Positions 54,824-64,000 of a stretch of 64,000 bases of DNA are shown here, in pieces. The first letter of the stretch is position 1, and every line of letters starts with the position of its first letter. Below the pieces are notes generated by a model. It worked only from the letters and a program-made list of their open reading frames with translations, was not told the DNA's origin and did not search any database. A program made the translations under genes and the position numbers. The stretch lies in contig CM070577.1 in NCBI GenBank assembly GCA_036346355.1, positions 51,160,309-51,224,308 of the forward strand. The letters run 5' to 3'. The DNA comes from Rhipidocladum racemiflorum (taxonomy: Eukaryota; Streptophyta; Magnoliopsida; Poales; Poaceae).

Positions 54824-55542
54824 TGATACAACACTGGGTGTCCCGATGTTTCGATGAGAATGATAACTTTCGATTTGGGTGGAGACGACTTTGATGATCT
54901 GACTACAACGTACAACGACGATGCGCCTTAGCAATCGCTAAACCAACTCCAGATGGTTATTGACCTTGCCGTGGGCACGATCAACCTGATCACGAAGATC
55001 AATTCCCACAAGCAATCGAAGAACAAGCAAGAACAAGGCAAAAGCAATCAAAAATTGCAAATATAGATGAAGTATTGAAAAGTTGGGGTTCCGATACAAG
55101 GAGCTAGTTAGGCGGCCGTTGAGCACGTCTAAAAGACTCAAAATAGTAGCAAAAGGCTAAACTATCAAATAACCAAAACCCCCGTTATTTTGGGGGACTC
55201 CCTAGCTATATATAGGAGAAATAGGAGGCCAAAACCAGGCTAGGGGCGTCCAAACCACATCCATGGCCGAGTAGGACTCTTATTCCTAGTTTGACTCGGA
55301 TTTGGAAAGATGACCGAACTTGTTTTGCAGACTCCCGTTGACTCGTAAGGAATTTGGAGGTGGGACCAGATCCGTTGGAAAGAGGACGTCAAAACCTTTC
55401 AAACCAGTACTCATAGACCTCAAACACCCTTGTGGATCAAAAGTTATGGTCTTTTTAAGTTGGTGCTATCCCGCAGGCCGAATCCGAGTTGAACTTGTGC
55501 ACCGGAAGAATTGGCTTCATGCTTGACATTTGGGAGTCCTTC
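54824..55542 (-). repeat. 5' LTR of N2, truncated by D
   Basis: It begins TGATACAACACTGGG (reversed LTR end) and follows the family sequence to GGGAGTCCTTC at 55542, where the D LTR starts. The missing remainder should lie beyond D, outside the window. Confidence 0.85.
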
Positions 55543-56462
55543 TGATGGAGCCGTGATGGCACTATGGGTGTCCCGATCTTTCGATGAGAAACACACGATC
55601 GATTTGTTAGAGTCGACTTTGACGATCCGACTACACCGTACGACGACGATGCGCCTTAGCAATCGCTAAACCAACTCCGGTAGTTATTGATCTTGCCGTA
55701 GGCACGATCAACCTGAATTTCTGAGTTCAATTCCTGCAAGCAACGAAGAACAAGCAAGAACAATAGGATAAGCAATCTGAAATTGCGGATAAAGCTGGAA
55801 GCGAAACAAAGTGGAGTCTTATTGACGATCTTGACAAGGTGGTCGGCACAACTCGCAGGATCAAGTTTGCACTTGGCTAAACTAATCAAATAAAACCCAA
55901 AACCCTAAGGAGCCGATGTCTGGCTATTTATAAGAGGTAGACGTGGGAAACACGTCCAAAGCAGTAGGATACCAACTACAACTCTATTACAAGGCCCAAA
56001 GCCCACGTCTTCTCGATTTGGAAAAGTGACGCCAATTGTTTTGCAGATTCCCGTTGACTCGGACGGAATTTGGGGATGGGGTCAGATCCGTTGGAAAGAG
56101 GACGTCGAAACCTTTCCAACCAGTACTCATAGACCTCAAACACCCTTGTGGATCAAAAGTTATGGTCGTTTGAAGTTGGTGCTGTCCCGGAGGCCGAATC
56201 CGAGTTGAACTTGTGCACCGGAAGAATTGGCTTCATGCTTGACGGTTGGGAGTCCTTCTCCTTGGTTCCTAAGGACAATAAAATCATCACAAGGATTAAA
56301 TAGCATTCCATTCATTAAATTATTTGTATGCAACCCGAGGAACGATTCACCTGGTAATTGAATTGTCGTGCCCGAGCTCGAGTAATTGGCCCTTGTATGA
56401 TATTGTTGGTTTCCATTGGGTTTGTAAGTATGGCCGTATCCATGGTAGTGATGTCCTCATCA
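55543..56462 (-). repeat. 3' LTR of D
   Basis: 920 bp, closely matching 62365-63291. It inserted in the N2 LTR after CCTTC. The polypurine tract (reversed TCCTCC...) follows at 56463. Confidence 0.9.
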
Positions 56463-57720
56463 TCCTCCCTTCTTGCATTTGAGTCGCCCTCGACTCAAGT
56501 TCATCATCCTCTCCCAAGTATGGTTTCAAATCGGTAATGTTGAATGTGGGACTAACCCCAAAATCTGGCAGGCAATTCAAGCTTGTATGCATTATCATTA
56601 ATCTTTGCCAATACTTTGAAAGGACCATCAGCTCGCGGCATCAACTTAGATTTTCGTAATTCAGGGAATCGATCTTTTGCAAATGCAACCAAACTAAATC
56701 TCCTGGTTCAAAAGTTACATGTTTCCTTCCCTTACTACCAGCAAGTTTATATTTAGCATTCATGCGTTCTATGTTTTCTTTAGTTGTCTCATGCGGTTTC
56801 ATAATCAAATCAAGACGTTGTTTAGCATCAAGATTCAATTTCTCCGAAGATGGTAGAGGTAACAAATCAATTGGAGCATGAGGTACAAATCCATATACAA
56901 TCTCAAAAGGGCACATCTTAGTAGTAGAATGCATAGACCGATTATAAGCAAACTCAATATGAGGCAAACATTCTTCCCACAATTTAATGTTCTTTTTCAA
57001 AACAGCCCTAAGCATAGTAGATAAAGTTCGATTAACGACTTCAGGTTTGTCCATCAGTTTGGGGATGACAAGTAGTAGAAAATAAAAGTTTAGTCCCCAA
57101 TTTAGCCCACAAAGTTCTCCAAAAGTGGCTTAAGAATTTAGTGTCACGATCTGAAACTATTGTGTTAGGCACACCATGTAAGCGAACAATTTCACGAAAG
57201 AATAAGTCAGCAATGTTGGTAGCGTCATCGCTTTTGTGACAAGGTATGAAGTGTGCCATTTTAGAAAATCTATCCACAACGACAAAGATACTATCCCTCC
57301 CTTCTTTGTTCTAGGGAGTCCTAAAACAAAGTCCATAGAAATATCCTCCCAAGGCATGTTAGGAACAGTGAGGCATGTATAAACCATGGGGATTAAGTCG
57401 TGACTTAGCTTTTTGACATGTAGAACATGAGCGATGAAACGTTCCACGTCTCGTCTCATCCTCGGGCCAAAAGAAATGGCTAGCGAGTATGTCTTCCATC
57501 CTTTTCACACCAAAGTGTCCCATCAATCCTCCTCCATGCGCTTCTGTAGTAATAACAAGCGAAGCAGAACTAGCTGGAATACATAGTTTGTTTGCTCTAA
57601 ACACAAACCCATTATTGAGGACAAATTTGTTCCAAGTTTTTCCTCTTTACAATTGAGCAACACATTTTTAAAATCATCATCATGCACATATTGCTCTTTA
57701 ATCGTTTCCAAACCAAAAAT
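56463..57720 (-). pseudogene. Integrase of D (several frameshifts)
   Basis: Readable in five overlapping minus-strand frames (57762-57523, 57604-57359, 57459-57157, 57277-57041, 57054-56641): zinc-finger part (HGGGLMGHFGV, CSTCQKAK), DISMDFVLGLP, TIVSDRDTKF, QTDGQT, then VVNRTLSTML after a one-base change. It ends near the tract with DLKPYLGEDDELESR. Non-functional. Confidence 0.85.
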
Positions 57721-59100
57721 TTTGAAGTCAAGTTGTGAGAGCATGGTATATCTCCTAGACAAGGCATCAACAATGACATTATCCTTTCCTGTTTGTGTTT
57801 GATGACATAAGGAAATGACTCAATGAATTCAACCCACTTTGCATGTCTACGGTTCAGTTTAGCTTGACTTCTAATATGTTTTAATGATTCATGATCCGAA
57901 TGTATAACAAATTCCTTGGGCCATAAATAATGTTGCCATGTTTCTAAAGTTCGAACTAGTGCATATAACTCCTTATCATAAGTAGAATAATTCAAACTTG
58001 GCCCACTCAATTTCTCACTAAAATAAGCAACAGTTTTCCTTCTTGTAGCAGAACACCACCCAAACCAATTCCACTAGCATCACATTCTAGTTCAAAAGTC
58101 TTAGAAAAGTCTGGAAGCCGGAGTAAGGGTGCATGGGTTAACTTAGCTTTGAGAATGTTGAAGGCATCTTCCTCGGCTTGCCCCAAGCAAAAGGTACACC
58201 TTTCTTGGTGAGCTCATTCATGGGTGCAGCGATGGTCTGAAGTCCTTCACAAAACGACGATAGAATCCAGCAAGTCCTAGAAAACTTCGCTTTGTGTGGT
58301 GACCGTGTTAGAGTCGGCCAACTCAGATTGCTTCAACCTTGGCTTGGTCAACTTCAATTCCTGTGGAGTAACAACATAGCCAAGAAAAGATACTCGATCC
58401 GTGCAAAGGTGCACTTCTCAAGGTTACCAAATAAGCGTGCATCGCGTAAAGCATTAAAAACAGCACGTAGATGTTCAAGATGATCCTCTAAAGATTTGCT
58501 ATAAATCAAGATATCATCAAGTAAACTACTACAAATTTTCCAATGAAAGCACGTAAAACCTCGTTCATCGATCTCATGAATGTGCTAGGAGCATTAGTCA
58601 ACCCGAAAGGCATTACTAACCACTCATATAACCCGAACTTAGTTTTAAATGCTGTTTTCCATTCATCTCCTAACTTCATGCGAATGGGTGGTACCCACTA
58701 CGCAAATCAACTTTAGAGAACATAGTAGAGCCACTTAACTCATCAAGCATATCGTCTAACCGAGGAATAGGATGGCGATATCTAATGGTGATATTATTAA
58801 TTGCTCGACAATCTACACACATGCGCCATGTTCCATCTTTCTTAGGTACTAAAATGACTGGTACAAAGACAAGGACTAAGAGATTCACGTCACGTACCCT
58901 TTATCAAGCAATTCGTGAACTTGGCGTTGTATCTCTTGTGTCTCTTGAGGTTGGTTACGTAAGGTGCTCGGTTGGGCAAGGATGCCCCTGGAATGAGATC
59001 AATTTGATGCTCAATCCCTCTAATTGGCGGCAGCCACGAGGATGTCCTTTGGAAAGATGTCGAGTGTATTCTGCAAAGGTTAGTGACAACAGGAGGCAAA
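57721..59100 (-). pseudogene. Reverse transcriptase and RNase H of D
   Basis: RT motifs VPKKDGTWRMCVD, LDDMLDELSG and FSKVDLRSGYH are seen at 58888-58676. The active-site segment near 58516-58530 has lost one T, so YFDD is frameshifted. The RNase H part (YDKELYALVRTLETWQHY, HSDHESLKHIRS) lies at 58010-57720. Frames change every few hundred bases. Confidence 0.85.
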
Positions 59101-59985
59101 GAGAGGACATCTCCTCTAGAGAAAACAAAGTTTCTTTGCAGACCAAAGCATAGCATGTAGACCTACAAATAGCCAACTCATTCAAATCAGATTTTGTTGC
59201 AAGAAAACAAGCACCTTTCAATTTAATCTCATTCGGCTTAGCACAATCAAGGTTAGATTCTCTCTGTTTATGTTGTTCAAGTCCTTTGGTGACAATCTGA
59301 TTTTCACTCTTAGAATTCTCTCGATTTTTCTCTTTGCTAGATCTAGCGATTTCATCCTTTACAATGGCATACGGCGACATTGGGTGTAGCACAATTTTCT
59401 TTTCTTTATGCACAAAAGAGTATTGATTTGTTCTACCATGATGTAAACAATCCTTATCATATTGCCACGGTCTACCTAATAACATAGAACATGCTTGCAT
59501 AGGTACAACATCGCAATCAACATAATCATGATAGGGACCTAAAGCGAAATGTACTCTTACCATGCGAGTTACCTTGAGTTTGCCGCTTGTTGTTGAACCA
59601 TTGAATGTGGTAGGGCTGAGGGTGTGGTCTAGTGGAGAGTGCTAGCTTCTCCACCATGTCCATGCATGGCTAGATTATTGCAACTCCCCATCAATGATTA
59701 TTCGAATGGAGCGCTCCTTGATGACGCCTTTGTGTAAAACAAGTTGTGGCGTTGATTTGGATCGGCGCGAGCGATCTGAGCACTAAGCACACGTTGTGCA
59801 ATAATACTCAAATATTGGTCAAAGATCACCGCGCTCACGTGCACTTCGTCGTGCTCGGCATTTGGATCGCCGTCTTCATGTTCAATGAGCAAAGCATATG
59901 TTTCTTCATCAAGATCACTTGCTGAGTCATACTCGCCGTCTTCACGGATTATTAGCACACGCTTGTTCGGACACTCCTTCATCAT
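59101..59985 (-). pseudogene. Gag end and protease region of D
   Basis: From 59985: zinc-knuckle end (MMKECPNKRVLI), SASDLDEETYALL and QRVLSAQIARADPNQRHNLF. Then, after frameshifts around 59580-59700, VRVHFALGPYHDYVDCDVVP and MLLGRPWQYDKD (from 59563). The linker is charged. The order is as in E1 3730-4560. Confidence 0.75.
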
Positions 59986-61220
59986 GTGACCGAAACCCTT
60001 GCAGCGATAGGCCTGGACATCTTTGGTGCGTCCGTTGATGACCGATGACGACGAACTATTTGTAGTAGCTTGTGTGGCACTTTTCGTCGGCGTTGGTCGT
60101 GGTTCGAATTTGCGGTGGTGGACGCCGTCGTTAATGGAAGAGGTCGGCGTGGTAGTACGGCGGCAGGGGCAGCAAGTGCGCGGTGTCCACGAAGTAGTTC
60201 GACCTGCAGAAAAGTTAGTCTTGGCCCTCGATTGACGACCTGCACTTCACGTTCAGCTTTGCAAGCAAGATGGAACAACCGAGTCATCGAATTATAATCC
60301 TTATAGTCTAGAATATCCTGGATTTCGAGTTAACCCACCTAAGAAACGAGCCATAGAAGCTTCCTCATTCTCAATTAATCCACAACGCAACATGCCAATT
60401 TGCAATTCTTGGTAATATTCTTCCACGAATTCTTACCTTCTTGTAGGCGCTGCAATTTATTCAATAAATCTCTAGCATAGTATGAAGGAACAAATCTATG
60501 CCTCATTAGCAATTTCAAGGCTTCCCAAGTGGTGGGTATATTATTTGGATGAGCACGGCAATGTTCTCTCCACCAAGCGAAGCAAAATCGGTGAACTCAC
60601 TTGTGGCAGCTCTAACTCTTCTATTCTCGGGAAATCATGGCGCATAAATTTTTGATCCACAAGTAATTCCCAACTAAGGTAACCATCAGGTCATATTTAC
60701 CTTCAAACGGTGGCATGTTGAAATTTACCTTAGGAAAACATCATCTCGTTCGTTCCTTGGTCGTGGAGGATCACGTCGCATACCTTCTGATTGAAGCGTA
60801 GCCGTTGATGGTTACGATCATTATTGTAATGGATGGGGTTGACCTCCTCCGCATCGATGGTGTCATCATATTCGTGCTCTTCGCTGTTTCTTCTAAATCT
60901 GTTGGGGCCTCCTGTGGAGCTGAATTGTTGCTTGACGACGGGAGGTGGATTGGAAGCACCGGATGCAAGGCAAAAGTATCAAGTCTAGCCAAAATAGTAG
61001 CAAGAGTAGTGTTAGCAATCCCTTGTGCGGCCTCGATGGATCCGAGACGGTCTTCTTGCATTGACATACGCTCATTAGTGAGCCGTACATCCTCGCTAAG
61101 ACCATCGGTGGCTTCCTCGTCATCTTTTGGAAGTGAGCAATGATGCCCTTGGTTCGTGGAGAGTGATGAAGTGAACTCGTCACTGACATGGTTAGTTGCC
61201 ACAAGTATAATGTTCCTATC
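59986..61220 (-). pseudogene. gag of D (frameshifted)
   Basis: The N-terminal part reads GLSEDVRLTNERMSMQEDRL and TTLATILARLDTF (61202-60771), as in E1 (1650-1780). The core gag domain is visible but broken (AEREVQ near 60240, MTRLFHLACK from 60287), and between 60300 and 60700 no long frame survives. Non-functional. Confidence 0.75.
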
Positions 61221-62351
61221 AACTACTAGGTGGCAAGTCTCTCAAGCGCTCAAGCCTATGACCCAAGTTCTTACAAGTTCTTACAATGCAGAGGCGTTGT
61301 CGCGTTAGCGTTGTCAAAGGTTCTCGAAGTTTGTGTAGAGCGATTGCCAAGGGATCGAACACCTGTGACGGGTAGAAAGTGGAGCTTGGACAGGCTTAAT
61401 TTAGTAGCAAAAGGTTAGCAATAATCCAATCAGTGAATGCAAAATTGAAGAATTGTTCAACGTCCTAGTCACTAGTTCTTGACTCGAGGCTAGCAAGGCG
61501 TGACTCAAAGCGTGGTCGGCGATGACAGTTCCACAGATGAAAAAAAAAGCGAAAAAAAAAAATTCGCGAAAGAAGGGAACTATCTCAAAAGATCGGGAAT
61601 CTTGTGAAAACAGGTTTAGCACATAAAAATTTTGGATCATTCAGGACTCTTTTTTTTTTTTTTTTTGCGAGCGATCCGACTCCTTTTCTTTCAAGTGCTA
61701 TGCGGAAGACGATCGTGTGACGATCCAGGACGGCCAGGTGGCGACGATCAGACGGCTATCGAGGGCGACCATCAGGCGACTGAAGCGATGGGCTATCAGG
61801 GCGACGATCGGCGACGATCGGGCGACTGGGCTATCAGTGGCGACCAGTCGGGTGACGATCAGGCGATCAGGCAGCGACGATCAGGCGACGATGGGCTATC
61901 GGTGGGCGACCCGGGGAAGGCGACGATCAGCGGCGACGATCGGAGGCGACGATGGCTAACAGAGGGCAACCTGGTCGGACGACCAAGTGGGCGACGATCA
62001 AGCGGCGACCGGATGAGAAGAAAGCCGGTCCGAACTCCTTTTTTTTTTTTTTTTTTTTTCTCAACGATTCGGGACCGACACGGAACACAACTCAAACGGA
62101 ACACAACTCAAACCGAACACAACTCAAACTTGTGGGAGACAAAATTTTCTTACGACACTGGAACTAGACTAGAATTCAAGAACTCGACACGACGATGCAA
62201 CCAAAAATTCAATAACGCGATTACCGGAAAGGAAAATGCGAGGCTCAAATTGTTTTGGTATGGGGAGATCCAATCGATGGCGCTTCGGACTATAGGAACG
62301 ATATCAATCTACTAATCTAGGGTAAAGAATTCTCACCGAGCAACCTGGTTT
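61221..62351 (-). other. Leader of D with expanded repeats
   Basis: Non-coding leader between gag and primer site. It contains a GGCGACGATCAG-type repeat block (61705-62015) bracketed by long T tracts (about 61649-61667 and 62040-62059). A small ACACAACTCAAAC tandem repeat lies near 62085-62130. Confidence 0.65.
61705..62015. repeat. GGCGACGATC(A/G)G minisatellite in the D leader
   Basis: About twenty irregular copies of a GGCGACGATCAG-like word, interspersed with GGGCTATCAG-like words, make a GC-rich island. It is not seen in the leaders of E1, N1, N2 or B. Frames through it give Arg/Asp/Gln-rich peptides that I reject as genes. Confidence 0.8.
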
Positions 62352-62362
62352 GCTCGATACCA
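62352..62362 (-). other. Primer-binding site of D, one base missing
   Basis: Reversed GCTCGATACCA beside the LTR at 62365, against GCTCTGATACCA elsewhere. The missing T would weaken tRNA pairing or is a sequencing error. Confidence 0.7.
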
Positions 62363-62364
62363 CT

Positions 62365-63291
62365 TGATGGAGCCGTGATGGCACTATGGGTGTCCCGATC
62401 TTCGATGAGAAACACACGATCGATTTGTTAGAGTCGACTTTGACGATCCGACTACACCGCATTTACGACGACGATGCGCCTTAGCAATCGCTAAACCAAC
62501 TCAATAGGTTATTGATCTTGCCGTAGGCACGATCAACCTGAACACGAGGTTCAATTCCTGCAAGCAAATCAAGAACAAGCAAGAACAATAGGATAAGCAA
62601 TCTGAAATTGCGGATAAAACTGAAGCGAAACAAAGTGGAGTCTTATTGACGATCTTGACAAGGTGGGCCCAAAGACAACTCGCAGGATCAAGTTTGCACT
62701 TGGCTAAACTAATCAAATAAAACCCAAAACCCTAAGGAGCCGATGTCTGGCTATTTATAAGAGGTAGGGACGTGGGAAACACGTCCAAAGCAAGAGGATA
62801 CCAACTACAACTCTATTACAAGGCCCAAAGCCCACGTCTTCTCGATTTGGAAAAGTGACGCCAATTGTTTTGCAGATTCCCGTTGACTCGGACGGAATTT
62901 GGGGATGGGGTCAGATCCGTTGGAAAGAGGACGTCGAAACCTTTCCAACCAGTACTCATAGACCTCAAACACCCTTGTGGATCAAAAGTTATGGTCGTTT
63001 GAAGTTGGTGCTGTCCCGGAGGCCGAATCCGAGTTGAACTTGTGCACCGGAAGAATTGGCTTCATGCTTGACGGTTGGGAGTCCTTCTCCTTGGTTCCTA
63101 AGGACAATAAAATCATCACAAGGATTAAATAGCATTCCATTCATTAAATTATTTGTATGCAACCCGAGGAACGATTCACCTGGTAATTGAATTGTCGTGC
63201 CCGAGCTCGAGTAATTGGCCCTTGTATGATATTGTTGGTTTCCATTGGGTTTGTAAGTATGGCCGTATCCATGGTAGTGATGTCCTCATCA
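62365..63291 (-). repeat. 5' LTR of D (shared with the next copy)
   Basis: 927 bp, matching 55543-56462. Its left side meets the D primer site and its right side meets a polypurine tract and integrase, so it is flanked by internal sequence on both sides. Confidence 0.9.
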
Positions 63292-64000
63292 TCCTCCCCT
63301 TCTTGCATTTGAGTCGTCCTCGACTCAAGTTCATCATCCTCTCCCAAGTATGGTTTCAAATCGGTAATGTTGAATGTGGGACTAACCCCAAAATCTGCAG
63401 CAATTCAAGCTTGTATGCATTATCATTAATCTTTGCCAATACTTTGAAAGGACCATCACCGCATGACATCAACTTAGATTTTCTTAATTCGGGAATCGAT
63501 CTTTTTGCAAATGCAACCAAACTAAATCTCCTGGTTCAAAAGTTACATGTTTCCTTCCCTTACTACCAAAGCAAGTTTATATTTAGCATTCATGCGTTCT
63601 ATGTTTTCTTTAGTTGTCTCATGCAGTTTCATAATCAAATCAAGACGTTGTTTAGCATCAAGATTCAATTTCTCAGAAGATGGTAGAGGTAACAAATCAA
63701 TTGGAGCATGAGGTACAAATCCATATACAATCTCAAAAGGGCACATCTTAGTAGTAGAATGCATAGACCGATTATAAGCAAACTCAATATGAGGCAAACA
63801 TTCTTCCCACAATTTAATGTTCTTTTTCAAAACAGCCCTAAGCATAGTAGATAAAGTTCGATTAACGACTTCAGTTTGTCCATCAGTTTGGGGATGACAA
63901 GTAGTAGAAAATAAAAGTTTAGTCCCCAATTTAGCCCACAAAGTTCTCCAAAAGTGGCTTAAGAATTTAGTGTCACGATCTGAAACTATTGTGTTAGGCA
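63292..64000 (-). pseudogene. Integrase fragment of the next CRM-like copy
   Basis: Reversed tract, then the Pol tail (GEDDELESRTTQMQ), then integrase C-terminal half in the frame 63941-63543 (QTDGQTEVVNRTLSTMLRAV, KLWEECLPHIEFAYNRS). It matches 56463-57130 of D almost base for base with different indels, and runs off the window. Confidence 0.85.

Larger units (their letters stand above)
55543..64000 (-). mobile_element. D: minus-strand CRM-like element(s) in tandem LTR-internal-LTR-internal order
   Basis: Left LTR 55543-56462, internal region 56463-62364, right LTR 62365-63291, then a second internal region (integrase) from 63292 to the window end. Both LTRs begin TGATGGAGCCGTG on the left. 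All gene blocks are present but heavily frameshifted. The shared middle LTR indicates unequal LTR recombination or a tandem array; the outer end is not in the window. Confidence 0.85.

Noticed and set aside
55543..56462. Calling the left D LTR a solo LTR
   Set aside because: It is followed by a polypurine tract, integrase and the rest of an internal region in the same orientation, so it is the 3' LTR of D.
61632..62315. 227-codon plus-strand ORF in the D leader
   Set aside because: It crosses the GGCGACGATC repeats and two poly-T tracts (coded as poly-Phe). A composition artefact.

Overview
This window is plant nuclear DNA, almost certainly from a grass (Poaceae). It is a nest of LTR retrotransposons around one intact-looking host gene. 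The grass call rests on three things: retrotransposons primed by initiator-Met tRNA with Pol reading into the 3' LTR (a CRM/centromeric-retrotransposon-clade habit), a Sirevirus-type LTR ending in a CACCCCCCTCTAG-like block, and a Tat-lineage Ty3/gypsy element carrying an antisense plant-mobile-domain gene. The species cannot be named from the sequence.

Layout. 1-7739: a decayed plus-strand CRM-like Ty3/gypsy element (E1), with a solo LTR inserted in gag. 7740-10226: 3' end of a Sirevirus-like Ty1/copia element with a 1.6-kb LTR full of palindromes. 10227-23500: the host locus. Nine inferred exons (15790-23248) encode a 737-residue PIG-Q/GPI1 protein. Its presumed 5' leader is separated from the coding exons by a 3.9-kb hAT element that itself contains a 1.7-kb hAT element; both have perfect 8-bp target duplications. 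24481-25294 plus 36753-about 37190: a Sirevirus-like LTR on the minus strand, split by a complete 11.45-kb Tat-lineage element (25295-36747; TSD CACGC). That element has an intact 1109-residue RT-RNaseH-aRNaseH-INT frame on the plus strand and a spliced-looking antisense gene on the minus strand.

37.5-64 kb is a CRM-like graveyard: a plus-strand gag-protease fragment of another gypsy family; a minus-strand LTR with leader (X) abutting the reverse-transcriptase active-site region of a minus-strand element (B); a complete plus-strand non-autonomous element (N1, 45103-50850, TSD CTAAA) inserted in the 3' LTR of its minus-strand relative (N2); and element D (LTRs at 55543-56462 and 62365-63291), which interrupts N2's other LTR and runs into a further integrase copy at the window edge.

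How parts relate. Only the GPI1 gene looks like a cellular gene. The Tat element is the only one with a long intact pol frame. N1 and N2 have gag plus an unrecognised acidic ORF but no polymerase, so they would need enzymes from autonomous relatives like E1, B or D. The most unusual signals are the dense GCCGAT/ATCGGC hexamer saturation of the Tat element on both strands and in all frames, its antisense multi-exon gene, the upstream-shifted LTR boundary of N1/N2, and the exon-spanning tandem duplication in GPI1.
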